DNA from: Solilutibacter pythonis
Lineage (GTDB): Bacteria > Pseudomonadota > Gammaproteobacteria > Xanthomonadales > Xanthomonadaceae
Direction of reading: 5' to 3'
Length of the DNA stretch: 64,000 bases
Assembly: GCF_003697345.1 (NCBI RefSeq)
Contig: NZ_RFLY01000001.1
Location: forward strand, 221,774-285,773
Shown here: positions 8,095 through 19,400 of the stretch, piece by piece
Layout of the letters: each line of letters begins with the position of its first letter
Numbering within the stretch: the stretch's first letter is position 1
Made by a program: the position numbers and the translations under genes
Notes under the pieces: generated by a model
The model's database searches: none
What the model saw: only the letters and a program-made list of their open reading frames with translations
What the model was told of the DNA's origin: nothing

Positions 8095-8679
8095 ATGTCC
8101 AACTCGCTCCGCGACCAGCTTCTCGGCCTTGGCTTCAAGGCCGCCCCGAAACCCGAACGCAAACCGCCGCCGAAGGCCGGAGGTAGGCCGGCCTCGGCGC
8201 GGCTGCCGCAAACGAAGACGCCGGGCAGGCCCCAGGCGAGGAAACCCAAGGCTGCCGAGATGGATCTGGCCAAGGCCTACGCCATCCGCGCCCAGAAGGA
8301 AAAGGAAGAACGCATCGAGGCCGAGCGGCAGAAGCAGGAGGCCGCCCGCCTGCGCCGGGAAGCCCGCGCGAAGCTGGCCGAATTGCTGGTCGGCAAGGCG
8401 TTGAATGCCGAGGAAGCCGAGATCGCCCGCCACTTCGAGTACGGCGGCAAGATCAAACGCATCTACGTCACCGGCGAGCAGTTGAAGGCGCTCAACGCCG
8501 GTGAGCTGGGCGTGGTGCAGCACAATGGCCGCTATCTGCTGGTGGATGCGGAGACGCTGGCCGCCGCCGGGTCGGTGTTCGCCGATGCCGTCGCGCTCAA
8601 GGTGGACCCGGACGCGCCGGTCGAGGCCGATCCCTACGGCGATCCGAAGTATCGGATCCCGGACGATCTGGTTTGGTAG
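8095..8679 (+). CDS. DUF2058 family protein (YaiL-like)
   Basis: This 194-residue cytoplasmic protein begins MSNSLRDQLLGLGFK, the usual opening of the DUF2058/YaiL family. A basic, proline- and lysine-rich low-complexity stretch (residues ~15-65) suggests nucleic-acid binding. Next is a long charged helix (KEKEERIEAERQKQEAARL) and a conserved C-terminal domain with FEYGGKIKRIYVTGEQL and YLLVDAETL. Function is unknown; the family is sometimes labelled a nucleoprotein or polynucleotide-associated enzyme regulator. It lies 12 bases after slyX and is probably in the same operon. Confidence 0.85.
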   Translation: MSNSLRDQLLGLGFKAAPKPERKPPPKAGGRPASARLPQTKTPGRPQARKPKAAEMDLAKAYAIRAQKEKEERIEAERQKQEAARLRREARAKLAELLVGKALNAEEAEIARHFEYGGKIKRIYVTGEQLKALNAGELGVVQHNGRYLLVDAETLAAAGSVFADAVALKVDPDAPVEADPYGDPKYRIPDDLVW

Positions 8680-8760
8680 ACGCGCGCCGCCGCGATCACG
8701 CGATGTTTCCATCCACTGGGTGAGAATGCCCCGCTTTGCCGCAAGCGGAGCGCGTCTCGC

Positions 8761-10349
8761 ATGGTATTTCGCCTTTCATTGATCCTGCTGATGACGTTGG
8801 TGCTGGCCGGTGTGCTGGCGCCCGAGCGCTTCGGTGAGCTGACCCGGCACGCCGAGTTGGCCACCCTGGCCGGGGGCGGCTGGTTGTATCTCTTGATCGT
8901 GTTCGGGGTGCTGATGTTTCTCGGCTTCCTGGCCGTCAGCAAGCTGGGCAACCTGCGCATCGGCGGTCCCGACGCCGAACCGGAGTTCTCGCTAGGCGCC
9001 TGGTTCGCCATGTTGTTCTCGGCCGGCATGGGCATCGGCCTGGTGTTCTGGGGCGTGGCCGAGCCGCTGTCGCATTACGCTCACCCGCCCGAAATGCTGG
9101 ATGGTCAAAGCGTGGAGTCGGCGCGCGCGGCGATGCGCTACGCCTTCTTTCACTGGGGGCTGCACCCGTGGGCGATTTATGCGCTGATGGGGCTGGCGAT
9201 GGCCTGGTTCCAGTTCAACCGCCGCGCGCGCGGTTTGCTGAGCGACTTGCTGGAGCCGCTGCTGGGCCGCTGGGCACTGGCCGCGCCGGGCAAGCTGGTG
9301 GATGTGCTGGCGGTGGCGGTGACCGCCATCGGCGTGGCCACCACGCTGGGTTTCGGCGCCTCGCAGATCGGTGCCGGACTGCATCGGGTGATGGGGGCGC
9401 CGGAGGGTTTCAGCACCCAATTGGCGGTGATCGGCGTCGCCTTCGTGCTCTACATGATTTCCAGCGCCACCGGCCTCAAGCGCGGGATCAAGTGGCTTTC
9501 CGGCTTCAACATGGCGATGGCGGCGCTGTTGCTGGCACTGGTCATCGTGCTCGGGCCGACCGCCTTCATCTTCGACATCCTCACCACCACGCTCGGTAGC
9601 TATATCAACCAGTTGCCGTCGATGAGCCTGCGGATGTCGCCGTTCTCGCAGAACAGCTGGGTCGGCGACTGGACGATCTTCTACTGGGCCTGGTGGATCG
9701 CCTGGGCGCCGTTCGTGGGTGCGTTCTTCGCCCGGATTTCCTATGGCCGCACCGTGCGCGAGTTCATCGTTGGGGTGATGCTGGGGCCGGCGCTGGTGAG
9801 CTTCCTGTGGTTCTCGGGTTTTGGCGGCACCGCGTTGTTTCAGCAGATGTTTGGCCAGGTCGATTTGTTGCCGGTGCTCGAGCGGGGCTACCAGTTCGTG
9901 TTGTTCAGCGTGTTCGAGCAACTGCCGCTGGCCGCATTGCTGTCATGGTGCGCGATCGTGCTGCTGCTGAGTTTCTTCGTGACCTCGGCCGATTCGGCCA
10001 CGCTGGTGTTGGCCTCGATGTCGAGCGAATCCGCCGAGGACCCGCCGCTGTCGCGGCGGATGATCTGGGGTGTGATGCAGGCGGCCATCGCCATCGCGTT
10101 GCTGGCCGCGGGCGGCCTGGCCGCATTGCAGGCGGCGGTGATCGTCGCCGCGTTGCCGTTCGCGCTGCTGCTGGTGGCGGTGGCGATCTCGCTGTTCAAG
10201 GTGCTGGGCGAAGAACAGCGCCGCGAGGCGCGCGAGGCGCGCGAGTTGCACCGCGCCGAGTTGCGTTGGCTGGCCGAGGAGCGTGGTCGCTTGCAGGCGG
10301 TGCTGGATGAGGCGGCGGGCGAATCCTCCGACGATGCGCCCGGACGGCC

Positions 10350-10365
<16 letters not shown>
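8761..10365 (+). CDS. BCCT family transporter (betaine/choline/carnitine type)
   Basis: This 534-residue inner-membrane carrier belongs to the betaine-choline-carnitine transporter family and has the expected ~12 membrane segments. The glycine-rich substrate/sodium segment is [20 protein letters not shown]. The family's tryptophan-rich motif lies near residues 303-330 ([20 protein letters not shown], then [10 protein letters not shown]). The C-terminal ~65 residues are a charged cytoplasmic helix ([17 protein letters not shown]), comparable to osmosensing tails in BetP-like members. The exact substrate cannot be read from the sequence; uptake of glycine betaine or choline for osmoprotection is likely. 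It is probably transcribed alone, ending convergently with metH. Confidence 0.92.
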
Positions 10366-13033
<2,668 letters not shown>

Positions 13034-13037
<4 letters not shown>

Positions 13038-13159
13038 GGCGTGCCGGCCAAGGATGTGCGTGAACACGCGCCGGTGAAGCGGGTTGGCGGCGCCAGTCGG
13101 GGCGGTTTGGAATCCGCCGGCGGGCGGCTTGCCGGGAACGGAGAATGGTGCGCGCTCAT
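13034..13159 (-). CDS. 41-codon linking frame between the two MetH halves
   Basis: A short frame begins with an ATG overlapping the stop of the homocysteine-binding subunit (ATGA) and ends in a TGA overlapping the ATG of the C-terminal subunit. It reads [14 protein letters not shown] and is rich in proline, serine and arginine, with no recognisable domain. Because both ends are exactly coupled, it could keep ribosomes moving between the two halves. It could equally be a chance frame in a 118-bp spacer. No function is claimed. Confidence 0.3.
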
Positions 13160-14256
13160 GCCGCGTCCTCCAATGCCGGGCGGCGGCGTGGCGGCAGATC
13201 GGCGAGCGCCGCGGCGATCGCGGCGATGTGCGCCGGCGTGGTGCCGCAGCAGCCGCCAACGACGTTCACCAGCCCGGATTGCGCGAAGCCGCGCAGGATC
13301 GCGGCCATGTCCTCGGGCGTTTCGTCGTAGCCGCCGAAGGCATTGGGCAGGCCGGCGTTGGGGTGGGCGGTGACGTAGGCGTCGGCGACCTGCGCCAGGG
13401 TGTCGATGTGGGCGCGTAGTTCCTTGGCGCCGAGCGCGCAATTGAGGCCGATGGCGAGCGGGCGCGCGTGCCGCAGCGAATGCCAGAAGGCTTCGGCGGT
13501 CTGGCCCGAGAGCGTGCGGCCGGAGGCGTCGGTGATGGTGCCGGAGATCATCACCGGCAGACGCGCGCCGAGGGCGTCGAAGGCTTCTTCGATGGCGAAC
13601 AGCGCGGCCTTGGCGTTCAGCGTGTCGAACACCGTTTCGACCATGAGGATGTCGGCGCCACCTTCGACCAAGCCGTCGGCGGCCTCGCGGTAGGCGTCTT
13701 TCAACGCGTCGAAGGTGATAGCGCGGTAGCCGGGGCGGTTGACGTCGGGCGAGAGCGAGGCGGTGCGGCTGGTCGGGCCGAGCACGCCAATGACGAAGCG
13801 TGGCTTGCCGGGCGTTTTCGCTTCCGCCGCGTCGCAGGCGGCGCGCGCCAGTTTCGCGCCTTCGCGGTTCAACTCGCGTACCAGGTGTTGCAGCCGGTAA
13901 TCGGCCAGCGAGATCGAGGTGGAGTTGAAGGTGTTGGTCTCGACGAGGTCCGCGCCGGCGTCGAGGTATTCGGCATGGATGCCGTGGATGATGCCGGGCC
14001 GGGTCAGCGAGAGCAGGTCGTTGTTGCCGCGCTGGTCGTGGCCTTCGCAGCCGCAATGCGCGCCATGGGTGTGGCCGGCCGGCGCGAACAGCGTGTCGTA
14101 GCCATCGCGGAAGCGTTCGCCACGGTAGTCGGCTTCTGTCAGGTCGTGGCGCTGGATCATCGTGCCCATCGCGCCATCGAGGATCAGGATGCGGCTTTCC
14201 AGCGCGGCCAGCAGCGCGTCGGCGCGCGTCGGGTCGCGCCAGGGGAGGGGCGTCAC
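13156..14256 (-). CDS. metH: Homocysteine S-methyltransferase subunit of a split MetH
   Basis: This 366-residue protein is the homocysteine-binding N-terminal module of cobalamin-dependent methionine synthase. It opens near [17 protein letters not shown], carries the family segments [20 protein letters not shown] and [14 protein letters not shown], and has the zinc ligands in IGLNCALGA and [12 protein letters not shown]. It works with the C-terminal subunit encoded downstream. The start is inferred as the GTG at 14256, which overlaps the stop of the upstream regulator (GTGA); there is no ATG closer than inside the conserved domain. The insert [17 protein letters not shown] (residues ~63-79) is histidine- and cysteine-rich and may be a lineage feature. 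Splitting of MetH into two polypeptides is known in this bacterial group. Confidence 0.92.
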   Translation of the reverse strand: MTPLPWRDPTRADALLAALESRILILDGAMGTMIQRHDLTEADYRGERFRDGYDTLFAPAGHTHGAHCGCEGHDQRGNNDLLSLTRPGIIHGIHAEYLDAGADLVETNTFNSTSISLADYRLQHLVRELNREGAKLARAACDAAEAKTPGKPRFVIGVLGPTSRTASLSPDVNRPGYRAITFDALKDAYREAADGLVEGGADILMVETVFDTLNAKAALFAIEEAFDALGARLPVMISGTITDASGRTLSGQTAEAFWHSLRHARPLAIGLNCALGAKELRAHIDTLAQVADAYVTAHPNAGLPNAFGGYDETPEDMAAILRGFAQSGLVNVVGGCCGTTPAHIAAIAAALADLPPRRRPALEDAA

Positions 14257-15182
14257 GGCTTCACTCCGATCATTGCGATCACCTCGAAATGCGGCGGCCG
14301 GCGCTCGCGCGTCACGGTGCCTTCGTCCTGCAATTCCAGCCCGGCTTTTCCGATGAATTTTTGCAATTCCTTGCGGGAGAAACCCAGGTTGACGTGGCCG
14401 AACGGCTCCACCGCCGAGGCATGCGCGTGCTTGCCCAGGCTGGACAACAGCAACCGCCCGCCGGGACGCAGCACGCGGGCGGCCTCGGCGACCGCCTGCT
14501 GTGGTTTGGCCGCATAGGTGAGGGCATGCATCATCACCACCAGGTCGAAGCTGGCGCCGGCATAGTCCAGCGCGTGCATGTCGCCTTCGTGGACTTCGAC
14601 GTTGGCATGGGTGCGGAGCCGTTCGCTGGCGGCGTTGACCACGCGGCGGCTGGCATCCAGGCAGATGTAGCGGCCGGAATGCGGGGCGAGGAGTTCCGCC
14701 AGCACGCCGTCGCCGGAGGCGATGTCGAGCACGTCGCCGGGGTCGAGCAGCGGCAGGGCGCTCCTGGCCAGCGCTTCCCAGGTGCGGCCGGGCGAATAGT
14801 GGCGCTCCATGTCGCCGGCCACGTTGTCGGCCCAGTTCTGGTCGTTGGCGCGGGTGGCCAGCACCTGCGGCAGGCGGGCGGCGTCCTGTTCCAGCAAGGG
14901 ATCTTCGCTGCCGTCGCGCAGTGCCTGCCACAGGGTGCGCTGGGCGGGGTCGAGCGCGTCCTCGTCGAAACGGTAGTAGGCTGACACGCCTGCCCGGCGG
15001 TCGCGCACCAGCGCGGCTTCCTTGAGTTTGGCGAGGTGGGTCGATACGCGCGGCTGCGCCAGCCCGGTGATGGCGGCGAGTTCGGCCACCGTCAGTTCGT
15101 CCCTGGCCAGCAGCGCCAGCAGACGCACACGGGTGGCATCGGCGAATACCTTGAGCCGGCTCGACCAGGCTTCCAGATCCAT
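14253..15182 (-). CDS. sahR: SahR-like ArsR-family regulator with methyltransferase-fold domain
   Basis: This 309-residue protein joins an N-terminal ArsR winged helix (residues ~1-85; [20 protein letters not shown], recognition helix [18 protein letters not shown]) to a C-terminal class I methyltransferase fold ([40 protein letters not shown]). This architecture and the position in front of metH match SahR, a regulator that senses S-adenosylhomocysteine and controls methionine-cycle genes in Proteobacteria. In that role the methyltransferase domain binds ligand and does not catalyse. I prefer the second ATG (15182) because AAGAG lies six bases before it; the ATG at 15188 has no spacing. A strong palindrome covers the start region. 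Its stop overlaps the metH start. Confidence 0.8.
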   Translation of the reverse strand: MDLEAWSSRLKVFADATRVRLLALLARDELTVAELAAITGLAQPRVSTHLAKLKEAALVRDRRAGVSAYYRFDEDALDPAQRTLWQALRDGSEDPLLEQDAARLPQVLATRANDQNWADNVAGDMERHYSPGRTWEALARSALPLLDPGDVLDIASGDGVLAELLAPHSGRYICLDASRRVVNAASERLRTHANVEVHEGDMHALDYAGASFDLVVMMHALTYAAKPQQAVAEAARVLRPGGRLLLSSLGKHAHASAVEPFGHVNLGFSRKELQKFIGKAGLELQDEGTVTRERRPPHFEVIAMIGVKP

Positions 15183-15185
15183 ATT

Positions 15186-15211
15186 CATCTCTTTATTCGA
15201 ATTTAGAGATG
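15186..15211. promoter_or_regulatory. Palindromic operator over the sahR-like start
   Basis: A 26-bp palindrome has outer arms CATCTCT (15186-15192) and AGAGATG (15205-15211) and a central TTCGAA (15196-15201). It overlaps the first possible ATG of the regulator and lies just downstream of a plausible minus-strand promoter (TTGACC at 15237-15242, ACAATC at 15212-15217, 19-base spacer). A repressor of the ArsR class bound here would block the regulator-metH operon. Confidence 0.7.
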
Positions 15212-15309
15212 GATTGTCCTCCCTCCCTGTCCATACGGTCAAGCAGCGTGGGTTCCACGGCGCTGGCGGGCTACAATCGCGGTTTCCATTTCCGATGCGA
15301 GGGCATGCC

Positions 15310-16458
15310 GTGGATTTCAGCTTCACCGAAGAGCAGTTGATGATTCAGGACGTGGCCCGGCGCATCGCGCAGGAAAAGATTGGCCCCTCCGCCGAGCACT
15401 TCGACAAGACCGGTGAGTTTCCGCTGGAAAACATTCGCCTGTTGGGCGAAAACGGCCTGATGGGCATCGAGGTGCCGGCCGAATACGGCGGTGCCGGCAT
15501 GGACCCGATCGCCTACGTGCTGGCGATGGTCGAGATCGCCGCTGGCGATGCCGCGCACAGCACGATCATGTCGGTCAACAACTCGCTGTTTTGCAATGGC
15601 ATCCTCACCCACGGCAGTGAGGAACAGAAGCAGAAATACGTGCGCGCGATCGCCGAGGGCAGGGAAATCGGCGCCTTCGCCCTGACCGAGCCGCAGTCCG
15701 GTTCCGATGCCACCGCGATGCGCTGCCGCGCCGTGAAGCGGGACGATGGCAGCTTCGTCATCAACGGCAAGAAGAGCTGGATCACTTCCGGGCCGGTGGC
15801 CAAGTACATCGTGCTGTTCGCCATGAGCGAGCCGGACAAGGGCGCGCGCGGTATCACCGCCTTCCTCATCGATACCGAGCGCGCGGGCTTCGGCCGCGGC
15901 AAGACCGAGCCGAAGCTGGGCATCCGCGCCTCGGCCACCTGCGAGATCGAATTCGAGGATTACCTCGTCCAACCTGACGAAGTGCTGGGCAAGGAAGGCG
16001 AGGGCTTCAAGATCGCGATGGGCGTGCTGGATGCCGGCCGCATCGGCATCGCCTCGCAGGCCATCGGCATCGCCCGCGCCGCTTACGAGGCCACGCTGGC
16101 CTACGTCAAGGAGCGCAAAGCCTTTGGCCAGCCGATCGGCGCGTTTCAGATGACCCAGGCCAAGATCGCCGACATGAAGTGCAAGCTCGACGCCTCGCTG
16201 TTGCTCACCCTGCGCGCGGCATGGAAGAAGGGCCGAGGCGAGCGTTTCAGCACCGAGGCGGCCGTCGCCAAGCTGACCGCTTCCGAGGCGGCGATGTGGA
16301 TCGCCCACCAGGCCGTGCAGATTCACGCCGGCATGGGCTACAGCAAGGAAATGCCGGTCGAGCGTTATTTCCGCGATGCCAAGATCACCGAAATTTACGA
16401 GGGCACCAGCGAGATACAGCGCTTGGTCATTGCCCGCAACGAGACCGGTTTGCGCTGA
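15310..16458 (+). CDS. Acyl-CoA dehydrogenase
   Basis: This 382-residue FAD enzyme introduces the alpha,beta double bond in acyl-CoA substrates during fatty-acid or branched-chain amino-acid breakdown. FAD-binding signatures are present (IGAFALTEPQSGSDATAM, KKSWITSGPVAKYIVLF), as is the C-terminal catalytic-base segment KITEIYEGTSEIQRLVIARN. I chose the GTG at 15310 because it has GAGGG six bases upstream and gives the usual VDFSFTEEQ opening; an ATG 15 bases earlier is possible. Length is typical for short- or branched-chain members, but the chain-length preference cannot be read. It is divergent from the sahR-metH operon and followed 39 bases later by the glutamate dehydrogenase gene. A TACAAT box at 15272-15277 could serve as its -10. 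Confidence 0.9.
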   Translation: MDFSFTEEQLMIQDVARRIAQEKIGPSAEHFDKTGEFPLENIRLLGENGLMGIEVPAEYGGAGMDPIAYVLAMVEIAAGDAAHSTIMSVNNSLFCNGILTHGSEEQKQKYVRAIAEGREIGAFALTEPQSGSDATAMRCRAVKRDDGSFVINGKKSWITSGPVAKYIVLFAMSEPDKGARGITAFLIDTERAGFGRGKTEPKLGIRASATCEIEFEDYLVQPDEVLGKEGEGFKIAMGVLDAGRIGIASQAIGIARAAYEATLAYVKERKAFGQPIGAFQMTQAKIADMKCKLDASLLLTLRAAWKKGRGERFSTEAAVAKLTASEAAMWIAHQAVQIHAGMGYSKEMPVERYFRDAKITEIYEGTSEIQRLVIARNETGLR

Positions 16459-16497
16459 CGGTCACTTCCATACGTCCCGCCTGTACAGGTAGATGAG

Positions 16498-19400
16498 ATG
16501 ACAAGCAAGAAAGCCGCCCCGCGCGCCGCTTCCGCAGCGCGTGCCCCCGTTGCTTTGCACCAGGCCGTTCTCGAAAGTCTTGGCAAGCACGGGGATGTCC
16601 GCCGTTTCGCCGAAGCGTTGTATGCGCGAATGTCCGATGCCGAACTCGGCACCTATCCGGCCGAGGTCTGGGCCGCGCTGGCCGCCGATGCCCTGGCCTT
16701 CGCCCGCACGCGCAAGGCCGGCCGGCCCTCGATCCGGGTGTTCAGCCCGGAGGCGAAGAAAAATGGCTGGGATTCGCAGCGCAGCGTCCTGCAAATCGTC
16801 AATGACGACATGTCGTTCCTGGTGGATTCCGTCACCAACGCGCTGACCGAGCGCGGTATCGGTGTGCATGTGCTGATCCACCCGGTGCTGCCGATCAGCC
16901 GCGACAAGGCCGGCAAGCTGCGGGCGGTGGGCGAAGGCGGGAACGAATCGTTCATGCACGTCGAGATCGACCGCCTGGACAATGCCGATGCCCGTGCGCT
17001 GGAGGACACCATCGCCGGGGTGCTGACCGAAGTGCGCGCGAGCGTCGAGGACTGGCCGGAGATGCAGCGCCGCATGAACGATGCCGCCGAGAGGCTCGCG
17101 GGACAGGGCGAGCCGGTGCCGGCCGAGAGCGTGGTCGAGGCGCAGGCGTTCCTGCGTTGGGCGGCCGACAACCATTTCACCTTCCTCGGCTACCGCGAAT
17201 ACGCCGTGAGGAAGCGGGGCAAGGAGGACGTGCTGGTGGCGGTGGCGGGTTCCGGCCTGGGCATCCTGCGCGAGGACGACAGCAAGCCGCGCATACTGAA
17301 ATCGATGGACGCCTACCGGGTGCAGAAGGCCGGCAGGCTAGACCCGCTGATCCTGTCCAAGACCAATGCCCGCGCCACCGTGCATCGCCGCGGCTACATG
17401 GATTACATCGGCGTGGTGCGCTACGACGCCAGCGGCAAGCCGGTCGGCGAGAAGCGTTTCATCGGCCTGTTCACTTCCAGCGCCTACAACCGCCGGCCGT
17501 GGGAAATCCCGGTGGTGCGTTCCCGCTTCGATCAGGTCATGGCCGATTCCGGCCTGCTCGCCTCCGGCCACAGCGCCAAGACCCTGCGCCACGTGCTGGA
17601 AACCTTGCCGCGCGACGAACTTTTCCAGGCCAGCGCCGCTGAGCTTGCCGCGCTCGGCAGCGGCATCCTGGGCTTGCAGGAGCGTGCCGATAGCCGGTTG
17701 TTCATCCGCCGCGACCGTTATGGCCGTTTCTATTCGGTGCTGGTCTACGTGCCGCGCGAGCGCTTCAACACCGACGTGCGCCTGCGCATCGAATCCATGC
17801 TGAAGGAAGTGCTGGCCGCCGATCACGTCGAGAGCCACGTGCTGATGGGCGATTCGCCGCTGGCGCAGATTCATCTCATCGTGCATCCGCGCGATGACGC
17901 CGAAACCGTGGCCGATCTCTCGGCGCTGGAAAGCCGGTTGGCCGGCATCGTGCGCAACTGGCGCGACGACCTCAACGATCTGTTGATCGAGCGTCATGGC
18001 GAGATCGAAGGCGTGGCGCTGGCCAAACGCTACGGCAGGGCGCTTAGCCCGGCCTACATCGAGCAGGCAAGTCCCGCCGCGGCCGCCGACGACGTGGCCC
18101 GGCTCGCCGCCCTGGGCGGCGCCGGTGATCTCGGCATCAGCCTGCGCGTCGACCCCGCCGCCAGCCGCAACGCCGGCGCGATCGAGGTCAAGCTGTTCCA
18201 TCGCAACGACAGCCTGCCGCTCTCCGACGTGCTGCCGATGATGGAGAACATGGGCCTGAAGGTGATCGAGGAATACCCGCACCGGATCGAGGCCGAGGAC
18301 GAAGTCGCCTACATCCAGGATTTCGAGGTTGCGCTCTCCGACGAAGCGGCCGACCCGAACGGCAACTCGGCCGCCTTCATCGAAGCCTTCGGCCGCGTCT
18401 TCCGTGGCGAGCTGGAGAACGATGGCTTCAACAAGCTGATCCTGGGCGCCGGCCTGAGCTGGAAGCGGGTCGCCATGCTGCGCGCCTACTGCAAGTACCT
18501 GATGCAGGCCGGGGTGCCGTTTTCACAGCAATACGTCGAAGCCACGTTTGCCCGCTACCCGTTGCTGGCGCGTTTGATGGTCGAATATTTCGAGGCGCGT
18601 TTCGACCCCGCCACCGGCCGCGAGAGCAAGGCCGAGATCAAGGCCGGCGCCGATGCGTTCGCCGCCCAGATCGACGTGCTTTGCCGTGGCGATGATGCCG
18701 CCTGCGTCGCCGTGAAGCCGGTGATCGCCGCGCGCAGCCAATCGCGCAAGGCGCAGATGGAAGCGACCCGTACCGCGTTCCTCGGCCTGCTCGACCGGGT
18801 CAAGAGCCTGGACGAAGACCGTATCCTGCGCAGTTTCATGGGCGTGATCGATGCGACGCTGCGCACCAACTACTACATCGATTACGCCGGCGGCCTGCGC
18901 AAGGATGGCGGCCCGGCCGACTACCTCGCCTTCAAGCTCGATCCCTCCCTGGTGCCGGATCTGCCCAAGCCGCGTCCTTACCGCGAGATATGGGTCTGCG
19001 GGCCGCGCGTGGAAGGCACCCACCTGCGTTTCGGCCCGGTGGCGCGCGGCGGCCTGCGCTGGTCGGATCGCCGCGAGGATTTCCGCACCGAGGTGCTCGG
19101 CCTGGTCAAGGCGCAGATGGTGAAGAACACGGTGATCGTGCCGGTCGGCTCCAAGGGCGGCTTCTTCGCCAAGCAGTTGCCCGACCCGGCGGTGGATCGC
19201 GATGCCTGGTTCGCCGAGGGCGTGGCCTGCTACAAGTGCTTCATCAACGGCCTGCTCGACATCACCGACAACTTCGCCATCGACGGCAAGATCGTGCCGC
19301 CGGCCGGCGTGGTGCGTCATGATGGCGACGACCCGTACCTCGTCGTCGCCGCCGACAAGGGCACCGCGACCTTCTCCGACATCGCCAACGGCATCGCCCA

